This document shows, piece by piece, positions 53,201 to 64,000 of a stretch of 64,000 bases of DNA. This DNA is from Pristionchus mayeri (Eukaryota > Nematoda > Chromadorea > Rhabditida > Neodiplogasteridae): contig BTRK01000006.1 in NCBI GenBank assembly GCA_036245805.1, positions 5,559,613-5,623,612 on the forward strand, read 5' to 3'. The notes under the pieces are model-generated. The model saw nothing but the letters and a program-made list of their open reading frames with translations. It ran no database searches and was not told where the DNA came from. A program made the position numbers and the translations under genes. Positions within the stretch are counted from its first letter, which is position 1. The number at the start of each line of letters is the position of its first letter.

Positions 53201-56200
53201 ATAACTTCAATTTTAATGCACAACTTTCGCAATTAGTCTCTGCGTCGTTCTGCAAGAGTTATGGTCACATCATTTCGCGGCACTAGGCCGGATGATAACT
53301 ATGACATCACTCCGCCTTTGATATGCCAAAGTGGGCATGACGTCATAGTCATCATCCGACCTAGTGTCCATTTCACAAGCACACTCTCTAAACACAAGTA
53401 CCCAAACACAATTGAGAAAGTTACCCAACAACCACAAAGTTGTTTGAATTGGAGCGTGTGCCTGATCACGCCCGCTCTACTACTTTGCATACTCAATCAC
53501 TAATTTTACCTTGATCAACCCGTGCGCAAATTTCATAATTTCGTGGTTGGTTTCTAACATGAACAAAAATAAATTGTGAATGGAAATCAACTTATGATAT
53601 GCCCTTACAGTAAAACATATATTATATATAACTTTAATTATTATGGAACTTTTCAGAGTTTTAATGATTGAACATTTCCTTGATTGAACATTTCTAGTAT
53701 TTGTTTTCAAACTTCAATTCTCAGTTAACGAGACGAAATATCTGAGAGGTGAAGCGGTCCACTGTGATTCGATTGTTGCCGCTCCAGGAATCACAGACAA
53801 CGTAAATTTTAGATATACATTTTTTAATAATAGAAAAAATGATGCTGCAAATATACCTATTTTTTCACATCGCCTGGACCCAACGGGTGGTCGATGTAGT
53901 GCACACAGTATAAGAATTATATTACCCCAAAAATGCATTTTTGAGAGGGAATCGGGAAGATTCGACGTACCCCGGGACGTAGGAATTCATATTCTTCTTT
54001 CTTGACGAAAACATATTACTTAGTACTTCGAATCAAGCTCTATCGATTGGATTTGGTCGTATTCGAAAAAAAAATTGAAAAAAAAGAGAATGGACGCGGT
54101 GCAGAGACCATTCGGGTCTGCTCGATTCGTAGGCAAACGGGATCCTATTCAGGATTATTTCGACAAAATTCAAATTATTTCAAGTAAAATTTTGACTTGA
54201 TGCCGCTGATACTTTAACGATAATTTCGAAACACTGTGATTTCATTTATTAATCCACAAATATTATAGCTGTACAGTCTTCTATCGGACGGCACCCTCAC
54301 TTTCGTATATTTCAGTAAATCTGATAAACGAAAAACGGTAAGTTTATACTATAATATAATAAATGATAGCATAAATTTAATATGCAAAAACAAAACTAAA
54401 AATATGTAGTACATGTGTTTTACATTTTGTCTTCGGATTGTCTAATCTGACAGAATTCGACGAGAAAAATTTGCGAACTTTAGTTAGACACCGCAAGCTC
54501 CACCCACTCGGCTCTGACACTTCCCCCTCGAACGCGAGATCAGGGGGGACACAGGCTTCATTCGAAACCAAATCACTAGCTCAAAATGAATTTGGAAGCA
54601 CTTTTCATCCTCTTTCGAATGAGCCTCCGGGACCCTTGAAAATCCTTCTCTAGGTAGGTCAACATACAAGTTTTATAGAGCGACATAGCTTAGAAAACTA
54701 TAAAACTCGTATGCTGACCTACTTAAAGAAGGATTTTCCAGGGTCCCGGAGGCTCATTCGAAATAGGATGGAAAAAGCTTCCAAATTCACTTTTGAACGA
54801 ATTATTTGGTTGCGAACTCATCATGTGTATCTTCGATTTCGAAACGCGCATGGCTCGTGACTCTCTCTCCCTCCTCTCCCTCCCCCCACTCGTCTCTCAC
54901 CCGGCGTGACTAGAGAGCACCCTAAATACGAGAAAGCCCCATTTCTTTCTCCCTAGAGATCGGCGAAGCCCTACCCGATCGTTTCGAGAATTGAAAAGAC
55001 AATAGAGAAATAGGCTCCGCCCCTCTTTCTCTCGTCTCGCTTTTTGGACCTTTCACGTTATGCTCGATTCACCCACATTTTGGCCCATATCTTGACTCAA
55101 ACATTAGATATCGACCTAATTCAAAAAGTATGATCCTATTCAGTCCCATAGGTAGGGTCCGCAAGGTGGTTGACAGAAATCATCACACAGGCGTATTTCT
55201 GGGGTTAATGTGTCCCTATGGGACTGAATAGGATCATACTTTTTTGAATTAGGTCGATATTTAATGTTTGAGTCATATGGGCCAAAATGTGGGTGAATCG
55301 AGCATAACGTGAAAGGTCCAAAAAGCGAGACGAGAGAAAGAGGGGCGGAGCCTATTTCTACATTGTCTTTTCAATTTTCGAAACGATCGGGTAGGGCTTC
55401 GCCGATCTCTAGGGAGAAAGAAACGGGGCTTTCTCGTATTTAGAGTGCTCTCTAGTCACGCCGGGTCAGAGACGGGTGGAGGGAGGGGAGGGAGAGGGAG
55501 GAGAGGACGCGGAGAGAGGACGCGGAGAGAGTCACGAGCCATGCGCGTTTCGAAATCGAAGAGACACATGAAAAAAATGAATTTGGAAGCTCTTTTCATT
55601 CTCTATCGAATGAGCCTCCGTGACCCTGGAAAATCCTTTTCTCAGTAGGTCAGCATACGAGTTTTATAGTTTTCTAGGCTACGTCGCTCTATAAAACTTG
55701 TATGTTGACCTACTTAGAGATGGATTTTCCAGGGTCACGGAGGCTCATTCGATAGAGGATGAAAAGAGCTTCCAAATTCATTTTTGAACTAGTGATTTGG
55801 TTGCGAATGAAGCCTGTGCCCCCCTGATCTCGCTTTCGAGGGGGAAAGTGTCAGAGCCGAGTGGGCGGAGCTTGCGGTGTCTACCCATAGGGGCACATTA
55901 ACCCCAGAAATAGGCATTTGTGATGATTTCTGTCAACCACCTTGCGGACCCTAACTTTAGTAATATATATTTTTAGTTCTATATTTTTGTCGGAAAACGA
56001 ATTCTCTCTTTTCTGCGCGATCCTTTTATATCTAATCAGATCGATGCAAATCTCACAGAAAACGATTGCGTAATAGTTTAGATAAGTCAGGGAAATACGA
56101 GAGGGAGTTGTTTGAGAGGGGAGGGATTAGGAAAATATCACATGCGCTTCCTTCTACATCTATTTTCTAGCAGATTTCTGAAAGAATAGACCGGCTGAAT

Positions 56201-57955
56201 AAAAAATTTATATAGTGTATAATTGTCTGATATTTCGCAGGGAACATTCTGGGAGGACAATTTTCTAAGAAGAGTTGCCACCACTCGTACGGGCTCTATT
56301 TTTATATTTTTATATTATTATTTAATTAATTAATATCAGACGGATGCGATCCTTATCTTTTGACAGTATATGACGTTGCAAATGAATTTGGAGAGATTAG
56401 CGATGTGAGAATACTTGTTGAAATATAGAAATTTATGCGTTAAGTTTAACACATTAATGATCGGAAATGATCATATCAAATGCAAAAAAACCGAAGCCGA
56501 TAGAGTTTTTTACTATGCCCTTGCCCGGGCCAAGTCTGGACAATAAAACACCTAAATGGGTTTGTGATACATATATTATTTATGAAACAATTGTTTTTTT
56601 GCATACCACAGTTTATAAAACAGTTTTTTTTCCACCCAAAAACATGTGATTATATATAATATACATAATGTACTATTTTATATTATATTATAGTATTTAT
56701 TTCAATAAATACATATTTATTTGCAGGACGATTGAGTACACAGGGGAAAATGAAGTCGGAATGGCATGCTTTAGAGATTGTGAGCTAGTCGTCCCATTGG
56801 TACTATGTCGTATTAGAACCACTACGCCTCTGATATATCAAAGGCGGCATGACGGCATAGTTCTCATCCGACCCCGTCCCATTAATACCAGAAAAAAAAA
56901 TTGGGGAGAGCCGTCGCAATCATAATAATGTATCGTATCTGCCGATGCCACGTTCGCTTCACTTTGTCCAAATATTTGTTTAAAATGTGAATTATCCCTC
57001 AGAATCCAATTGCAGATTGCAAATACTGTGAACATATACTGCCAGAGCATTGTCCCCAATGCGAGAATATAAAATATGAGAGAGGCTGCATACCTACGGT
57101 TTCTTTTTATTTATTTATTTATTTTTGTTTTTTTTTCACGTATTATTTTTCGTAATTAGCACAATACGGCTCAATGTTTGCAGTGCAAGAACAACCTATG
57201 GTTTTCCAACAATAAGGTCATCAAAACATCAATCCGATGCAAGGTATGCAATAGTCATAGATGGGTTCTCAAAAATGAGTGTGTCCTCTTAACGACCTGA
57301 CGTTGCTAGGAATGAGGGGAATCATGTTTTTTTCCATCCCTACTATAGGCTTAGGTTTAGGCTTAGGCTAGGCAAGGCCTCGAGGCCTCGAGGGCTCTAG
57401 GAAAGGCCTCGAGAAAATCTTGGAAATGTTAAACGAGATCGAATGAGGAGCACATTCTAAGAACTTCTTTCTGTATTCTTAGATGTTAAACGTCTCTGTC
57501 TGTGGCCGCCTTAGAAATGAACGATTTTAGTATTCTTCTGAGTATGAGCCCACACATCAAATGATACCTTCACCAGCTGTGAAATGTCTATTTAGAAAGT
57601 GGTTCGAATTGTATCATCTTTCGAACCCGCAATGTCTCTTTTAAAAAGTCCAATATGTCCTCGCGATTTTCCTTTGTCAGACCTAGCACGCGTTCCCTTC
57701 TGCAGGCAAACGGAAATAACGGCAAATCTGGAGTTTGGATGCTGAATAAGAACGGAATCGATGTTCCCTTCACGGCCGGAGCCTGCTATGGTTCATTTTA
57801 AGCTTGAATATTTACCATATTTTTGAACATGCCATCAACCTATTTCAGCTGGCGAGTACCCAATAACCAAAGCACAGCACCAGGCAATCGAAGATGAGAA
57901 CAGTAAAAACTTCGATCATTACGATTCTAATTATAACCTTATTTTAATAAATTAA
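50284..57955 (+). CDS. Secreted Cys-rich protein, paralogue of the 39.8 kb gene
   Basis: Exons read: 50284-50424, possibly 50456-50578, 52407-52529, 52660-52748, 53725-53801, 54269-54337, 56241-56286, 56727-56779, 57016-57098, 57160-57243, 57706-57790, 57849-57955. The last five junctions and 52748/53725/54269 close in phase; 52529 to 52660 and 54337 to 56241 do not, so exons are missing or broken there. The start gives a hydrophobic leader (FFICCFSLLIPLASY). The 3' part has YCKYCEHILPEHCPQC, then QCLQCKNNLWF and SIRCKANGNNGKSGVWML, the same CxxC and Cys-to-Trp plan as the first gene. No membrane segment follows, so it is probably secreted. AATAAA overlaps the stop. Family not recognised. Confidence 0.58.
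51120..52384. mobile_element. Mariner-like nonautonomous element, 1.27 kb
   Basis: The inverted ends TCAGGTTGGTGAGAAAGTAA (left) and, reversed, TTAGGTTGGTGAGAAAGTAA (right) continue into TGTTAGATTT; TA is at both flanks (51118-51119 and 52385-52386). It is of the same family as 13670-14462. Short frames inside show no clear transposase. It ends 22 nt before the exon at 52407, inside the second Cys-rich gene. Confidence 0.8.
52821..52983. mobile_element. Small foldback MITE (GGCACTTCTT ends), copy 2
   Basis: GGCACTTCTTGGATATTTGG and CCAATTATCCAAGAAGTGCC bound it, with CT-rich and AG-rich arms and an 11-G run near 52950. Same family as 41329-41480. In an intron of the second gene. Confidence 0.75.
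53280..53368. mobile_element. 80-bp palindromic MITE, copy 3
   Basis: GCACTAGGCCGGATGATAAC and CATCCGACCTAGTGTC arms around GCCTTTGATATGCCAAAG. Intronic in the second Cys-rich gene. Confidence 0.8.
54484..55952. mobile_element. 1.47 kb nested foldback element, 6-8 bp duplication
   Basis: AACTTTAG lies at 54476-54483 and 55953-55960. The arms run from GACACCGCAAGCTCC to its inverse near 55880. The ends read TTAGACACCGCAAG and, reversed, TTAGGGTCCGCAAG. Within each arm is a smaller palindrome around TAGGTCAACATACAAG. The centre (about 55140-55215) is repeated once more, inverted, at the right end (about 55884-55950). It sits in the second Cys-rich gene exactly where the exon phases fail to close. 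Confidence 0.75.
56799..56880. mobile_element. 80-bp palindromic MITE, copy 4
   Basis: Right arm GGCATAGTTCTCATCCGACC and centre CTGATATATCAAAGGC match the family; the left arm is worn. In the intron between exons 56727-56779 and 57016-57098. Confidence 0.75.
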
Positions 57956-58154
57956 AGATTTTAAAAATATTAGCAGATTCATCTCTCGAGTATCAAGTGC
58001 ATGCGATTCTCACTGCTCTCATCGTTCTGGCTGCTCGGGAAATGATCTACCAGTGAAGGCCATGCACCGAAAATCAATAAAACAAATCTTATGCATGATC
58101 GCAAGTTATTGTACAGCGGTTCATCAGCCATTGCACTTGGTTGCCAAAAATTAT

Positions 58155-58212
58155 CTTCGCTAATTAGCTAATTAGAACAATTAGCTAATTAGCTAATTAG
58201 AACAATTAGCGA
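58155..58212 (+). repeat. Short tandem repeat (TTAGCTAATTAGAACAA)
   Basis: TTAGCTAATTAGCTAATTAG-type units are repeated two to three times, separated by AACAA. Simple sequence downstream of the second gene. Confidence 0.7.
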
Positions 58213-58318
58213 TAGAACACATAGATAGGGCGCGAAATATTGTCGGCTGCATCTTGTTAGCCTTTGTGAAATCTGAGCACTTTTGAACAAGGAGACATTT
58301 TCCGAAGCCTTCCGTGGC

Positions 58319-58390
58319 GATCTCGTGGTGTAGTGGTTATCACATCTGTTTAACACACAGAAGGCCGGCGATTCGAGCCCGCCCGAGATC
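58319..58390 (+). tRNA. tRNA-Val (AAC), tandem copy 1
   Basis: GATCTCG/CGAGATC acceptor; anticodon loop TTAACAC; T stem has one change (GGCGATTCGAGCCCGCC). Possibly functional, weaker than copy 2. Confidence 0.8.
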
Positions 58391-58643
58391 ATAGTTTTTG
58401 TTTATTCTTCTTTGAATTAATTGTGGAATAAGAAGAAATCAGAACATCTTCGATAATTTCTCATACGTTTCCGGTGACGAAGGATTGTTACTCACTGATA
58501 ATATATTTTGGTGTTCTTTTTGACAACACCTACGCATGAGATGTCCATGTAGCACCTTTGAACAAGGATACATTTTCACCTACGCATGAGATGTCCATGT
58601 AGTACCTTTGAGCAAGGAGACATTTTCCGAAACATTCCCTGGC

Positions 58644-58715
58644 GATCTCGTGGTGTAGTGGTTATCACATCTGTCTAACACACAGAAGGACGGCGGTTCG
58701 AGCCCGCCCGAGATC
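58644..58715 (+). tRNA. tRNA-Val (AAC), tandem copy 2
   Basis: Acceptor GATCTCG/CGAGATC, anticodon loop CTAACAC and T arm GGCGGTTCGAGCCCGCC are intact; one base differs from the others in the variable region (AAGGACGG). Confidence 0.88.
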
Positions 58716-58810
58716 ATAGTTTTTGTTTATTCTTCTTTGAATTATTTGTGGAATAGGAAGAAATCAGAACATCTTCGAGAATTTCTCATACGTTTCCGGT
58801 GACAATGAGG

Positions 58811-61800
58811 CAAAACTGCACTTTTTCGAAAAATATACATTTATAGTTTTCACTATAAATTTGGTAAGGTTGGTGCGCAATCTCCTTACTTTTTTCCCTT
58901 TTTTACCGCACGCTTCACTACAAAACCGCACAAAGTCAAGAGACTAACGGATAGAGAGATCCGCAAAGTTGACTCCCGATCCGTTCTAGCGCACTCGAAT
59001 TGCATCCTGACTGCTCCCTATTCCTCATTCCCTCTCACTCTCTCAAATTCACACACTATCTCGCTTGTCAGGCAGAACAAGAGAGCATGTAAAAGTGAGA
59101 GAGGCAGACAATCCCCCGGTTCGCTCTAGCCGGCAAGAGATCACCCCTCCGCTCTATACATGCAATTTTGATGCTTGCAATTTTGAGTACCGAGAGAAAT
59201 ACAATAATTGGTCGCATGAGTCAGTTATTGCCAAGTGAGGCGGCTACTGTCTACGAATGAGATGACGAGATATATTTCAAGATTCGAAATTAATTATACC
59301 GTATATTTTCTCCGTGTATCTTTCCTCCATTTGAAATGATATTGACCAAACAGAAAAAGCGCCTAGTTCCTCGATCTATATAGTTCTGCATTTCTCGCTC
59401 ATCGAGTGATGCAATCAGTAGCAAAGGTTACGCAGGTTTATTCAGTCTGGTCAGGTGCCTTTCGGTAATCTCTTTTCGTCTCTCCAATAATGATATCAGT
59501 ACCACATTAAATAATGGGATATGCAAATGCGCGAACTGATATTCGGCACAATGCCTCCTCAAACACACAATTTCGCCGATTGTGTGTCGAAAGAGTGTAT
59601 TGAATAACGGGACGGCGGGGTTGTTTCAGGAATTCTAGAGTGATCAATGCCTTCAGTTACCCCAATGTCGTGATTTATTCCACTATGCCTCATCTACGAG
59701 ATAAGAATTAGAACGGATAACGTCAGACGATGTATTCCTCCTTTCCCTAAATACCCATGAAAAAACCTAGTGAACAGGTAGGTGCTCTATTCACTTCCTT
59801 ACTACGTAGCAGAGTCTGCCAATGGAATGTTCGGGACATGTCATTGATATCTCGCGGTGCTTATAAGCGCGTTGGAACATTCCGAGGTATCCTTGCCTTC
59901 ACTCTTCATTGCTAGGTCATTTTCATTGAATTTTTCTCCTGGCAATATCTCTAGACATGACATACTATATCCCAATTCTTCCCACATTTGCCCGTCCAGT
60001 CCAAACCTGTCTCGATTAGACTCTCGCGTGGGTTTCGAATTGGGCACAAGTTCTCTTGTGAACGCATGTGCATTGCGCAGTGGAAGTTCTAGAGAATTAG
60101 CCCAACCTACATCAGCTTAGCTGCCAAGTAACTTTAGACTCCAACTCACTCGATTCAGAGCTCGAGCATTCCTTTTCGTTCAAAAGTGGACACTTTCTGC
60201 ATCACTGGAGCGTGACTTTTTGACCCCAACCCTCGCCCTTTTCATGCACTTCTCTGACTAGCCTGTGCTAACCGCACTTCCGATTTTCACTTCCTAAAGA
60301 AACTAGAGTAGGTAGAGTAGGTAGAATGACGAGATCGGGTTTTCCATAAAGCATAAATGCCCCCATACACTCTCCCGAGCAACTTGCAGCCGAGCTATGA
60401 TTGCGGTGCACGGGAGAATGGAGGGCTTTCTCTATTCTCACCCATTCAATCAGAGAAAACGAGAGAGCGTGCAAAATTGAGAGAGCGCATACCCCCCACT
60501 TTTCTAGTCAAAGCAGGAACAAAAGGGGAGTAGGAGGCAGAGACTCCACTTCTCCGTTCAATCTGACGTTTCCTTCTGGCTTCTTGAAGAAGAGCCAATA
60601 ATTCGTCTACAGTCACGTACTTTATGGCGTGTTGTTGCCATGACGCAAGTAGAATTCATTGCCACATGAATGAGAGCATGCAACTTCGAGAGTGTTTTTT
60701 TCTCTTTCTGTACTCACTCTCTGATCTCTCGCCCCCTCTCTGTAGAATACCTTGGTCCCGATAATGTTTTCGCGGGAAAAGTTGTGTGTTCTTTTAATCC
60801 GATGTTGTTGCCACGAGCTTAGCTGAGTAATGCAGTGGTAGTTGTGTTCCTTCATTCACGGTCTTCGCACCTATTACCAGAATTAAGCCTTAAGCCATAT
60901 ATTCAATTCCTGACTTCAGATAGTGATGCAGTGGAAAAAGTCGAGGAGAAGAGGAAATATTTAAATTTCCACCCCATATTTTATGAAATTATGAAATTTT
61001 TTTTTGTGATTGCATTCCTAGTGCGAACTTGATCTCTCGCTGTTTTCAGGATATTCAGACTTGTTATGCCACATTTTCCGGATTAAAAATCGTTGTTCTG
61101 CCTAGTGTCAGATCGAAAAGTGCGCGCTGGGTTATCCCCCGGGAATAACAAGGGAAAAGGTGACAATATAGCCGGACTCTCAATATTCGCTGTACTCTCT
61201 CACACTCTATCTATGTTAGCACGTTCTGCAACTTTATTGTATGTGGGCTGTGGTCACGTAATAGCTCTGCAGTGAGCTGGGATTGGATCGCCGGCGCACA
61301 CTCACATCCCACACGCTCTCTAGCCGGTCAGACTGGGCGAGAGATCATACAAACTGAAGAGAATCATATGCTAGATTGTCACTGATATGCAAATTTTGAT
61401 GACAAACTCTCTTCATTCGGTTTGCATGCTCTCTCTGTCGCCCGGACAGGCGAAAGAGCGTGCAAACTGAAGAGAGTCAGACCATTGCTCGAAGTGAGAG
61501 AAGAGTCTCGACTAGTTTTGGATGAGCCAATTTCACCATTTTTAATGTGCCCTCATATCAATATTTCAAGGGAAGTGGGAGTTGAGTCTGGTTCTTCTGC
61601 CAATTTCCAGTCGATTTCCATTGACGCAGGGGCCTTTTGACTTCCCGCCCATTGTTCTTGCTTGAGAATTCGGGAGCAGTTGAGTGGGAGAGAACGAACA
61701 CTTTCGGTGCAGGACCATTAGTTTTGGCTCGGTTCTTGGTCATTCGGCTATTGGCACCACTACTTCCTGATTCCATCGAATCCTGGTTCGCATAGACTGT

Positions 61801-64000
61801 TGGTTCCATTCACTTCTGGTTCCGATGTACGCTGCCTTCACCGATTTCTGGTCCCAATCGATGATTTTTGCTTTATGTTTTCGTAGCGTCGTCTTTCCTT
61901 TAGCAGATTAGGATTGCGAAGATGATTGCTTCAATTTGCTAATGGTTTCAGTGATATATCGTCATCTTGATCCCTTCTTTAGCGAAGCCTCGCGGAAGCC
62001 CCTTCAATAAGCTAGTTCTGTGATTCCCAATGCCTCCAACGCAAATTTTCCTAGCATCTCTTCCATGATCATGCTCTCTCCTTTTTCATGGCCTGGCTTG
62101 ACACTAAAAGATTCAATCTGTCCCATTTCACTCGTAATCTCTCTGTCCTATCTATTCCACTTTTGTTCTGGTCACTCTCTTGTTTTGTTGTCCTTTTTCT
62201 CGAAAACAAAGGGCTACTCGTCATTGGGCGATTTTCGATAATCAGTTTCTCTCCCTCTCGAGGGGACAACCCCCTTCTTTCTTTCACATTGTCATGCGAT
62301 CTTGATCATTCATTGCGCCCCATTTCGCTCTTGCCGTATGACATGCGTTTTCAATCCTGTGCCATGTCTTTGAAGCAATAGCATACGTGTGGGATACATA
62401 TTCGTTCCAATTTTCTGCCCTCCCTGTTTCCGAGTCAGCTGCTCCACCTCATGACGTTTCATTTACGTAGTTTTGAAGCTAGTAAACCGTGAAATATAGG
62501 GTTCAAGGGTCTCGATTCACAATTCGCCGGTTAGACAAAGCCAGAGGGCGCGCAATTTGGAGAGATCGAGAGATTGTTCCACCCTTTCTGCTCGATTTCA
62601 CCCCCGGTCGCCGCCGTGCCAACTCTCTCACAACATTTGCGCTCTTACTCTTTGCTTGCTTTTGTCGAAGGTGTGCAAGAAGTTGTTGTGGTCAGCGTCT
62701 CTCGCTTTCACCTGATCTCTCGCACTGTCTGACCGGCTAGAGAGAGCGCGAAATCGAGAGGGTAAGAGAGAGAGAGAGAGATCAAGAGGGCGGGAGAGAG
62801 GGTTAGAATGCCATGGAATGCGTTGTTTCCCGCGTAATAATGACCCTCCATGTCTGGCTTGCTGGGCAGTATTCAAAATCGATGAAGTTTACTGCGAGCA
62901 AGTTGTTCCGTGGAAAATAATGATCTGCTTCCTTCTTCCCCATCTCTTTCTCTGAAGAGGGAAACAAAAGAGGAAAGAAACTGATGAGGGTTCACCCGAT
63001 GGTCAGCTTCTTCCGCATTGCAAAGATGCTCCTGTGATCTCCCACCCTGCTTTTCTCTCTTGAGAGATAACCAAAATGATAGGGATAATTATGATTGTAT
63101 TTTTCTTGCCATGGTCAACTTGTTCCGCATTGCAACGTATTTCTTGCGATATATCTCCCTCGCCTACCCCTCCTGTCGCAGGTAATGAGCGTGGAACGAG
63201 ACTGGTGATCGTTGCTCTAAGAGTTCCGCAAACGTTCTCAAGCATGTGGTCACATAGTTTCACAACAAGAGCAGTGATCTGCCTCTCCTCATATTACACT
63301 CTCACCGGTTAGAGACGGCGAGAGAGCATGTAATTTGGAGAGAGTCAGACTCCACAACAATCTGTTGATGCAAGGCATTTTCCGGGTCGTTGCACCTTGC
63401 GAACGTGATTAGCACGAGGTTTCGTCTGCCTCTCTCAATCCCGCACGTTCTCTCGCTCACTCTGACCTACACGAGATCAACCGCGGCACTAAATGGGAGT
63501 CTTAGTGCTGTTTGAGAGCACAGAAAACGAAGAGGGTCCCATCACCATCTGACTATCTTCATTTATCACGCTCTCTCGCTCACTCTGACCAACTATCAGG
63601 CAAATACAAGAGACTCTTGATAAACAGAATCAAATTAGGCTGTCAAGCGTTCGTCAAACCAGTGAATCACAATCTCTAAACCTTGAAGAATGTTCATTTG
63701 GCATGCTCTTCGAGAGGGTTAAAGAGCGCTGAATAATCAGACAACCCCATTTGAGAGCTCTCGAGCAAATCGGGCAAAGGCTACATTTAAAGCGCGAATT
63801 TTTGGGCAAATGTGGTTTACTTGTCCGAAATAGCATTAAGTAATCATTTTCATTCAACATTTCTTCTCAGAACTGTGGCGTTATTGCTCTCGAGATCATA
63901 TGGGTTATTGTCAGGTAAAAAGTGTCTTCTCTGAACCGCATGTAAATGCTCTTTTGGCATGCTGCCTAGGCAATCACAGAACGAAAAATCTTTTCCTTCG
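58811..64000. other. No recognised gene; dispersed GAGAGCG hairpin repeats
   Basis: No exon chain was found. The stretch is rich in 60-75 bp inverted repeats of the form CACGCTCTCTCGC..GCGAGAGAGCGTG near 59026-59110, 60424-60490, 61306-61360, 61408-61480, 62698-62770, 63282-63350 and, degenerate, 63430-63480 and 63565-63610. Many are followed by GAGTCAGAC..TTGCTC. Further copies lie at 25430, 27885, 29672, 32090, 37529, 38805, 38968 and 47611. A (GA)n run is at 62767-62782. Confidence 0.55.

Larger units (their letters stand above)
58265..58810 (+). repeat. Tandem duplication carrying tRNA-Val
   Basis: Two copies of a unit (TTTGA.CAAGGAGACATTTTCC, tRNA-Val, then ATAGTTTTTGTTTATTCTTC, ending CATACGTTTCCGGTGACAA) lie about 325 bp apart. 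Between them is a smaller tandem repeat with CACCTACGCATGAGATGTCC. Confidence 0.85.

Noticed and set aside
60010..60075. tRNA-like stretch (GGGTTTCGAATTGGG)
   Set aside because: The B-box-like core carries an insertion and no cloverleaf could be drawn.

Overview
The window looks like a piece of a rhabditid nematode chromosome, possibly Caenorhabditis or a close relative. The reasons are small exons with TTTCAG/TTCCAG acceptors, introns down to about 34 nt, an acceptor directly against a start codon (the form used in SL trans-splicing), nematode-type protein tyrosine phosphatase (PTP) exons with DYIHANW, and many palindromic transposons flanked by TA. No prokaryotic or viral gene set was seen. 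All gene models were read by eye from splice signals and open frames and were not checked by any search.

Layout. 0-9.8 kb: no convincing intact gene. It holds a 5'-truncated LINE with reverse transcriptase (about 2.4-4.8 kb), a 1.24 kb hAT-like foldback element with a perfect 8-bp target duplication, and worn exon-like segments that recur further on. 9.8-12.3 kb: first exons of a small Cys-containing gene, interrupted by two repeats that carry a tRNA-like core and by a 1.28 kb palindromic element. 13.7-22.8 kb: mariner-like and hAT-like nonautonomous elements and decayed exon copies. 22.9-39.3 kb: a shattered PTP region. Alternating N-terminal and C-terminal halves of a PTP domain lie in both orientations around a large palindrome, and about 15 copies of a GC-rich, hairpin-forming element separate them. 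A 2.37 kb foldback element sits in one arm. 39.8-47.0 kb: a 16-exon gene for a Cys-rich type I membrane protein; most splice junctions close in frame. 47.2-50.0 kb: another PTP N-half plus a 1.2 kb palindrome with a tRNA-Val at each end. 50.3-58.0 kb: a second Cys-rich gene, apparently a secreted paralogue of the first and also full of foldback elements. 58-64 kb: two tandem tRNA-Val copies and a stretch with no recognisable gene but many short GAGAGCG hairpin repeats.

How it fits together. The two Cys-rich genes share CxxC starts, short Cys-to-Trp blocks and the same small palindromic MITE families in their introns. One such MITE lies inside a coding exon of the first gene and is read through in frame. 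The PTP pieces are mostly broken (stops, frameshifts, lost splice sites), and their GC-rich partner looks better conserved than the coding sequence. That makes the GC-rich element the best candidate here for an undescribed structured or mobile element.
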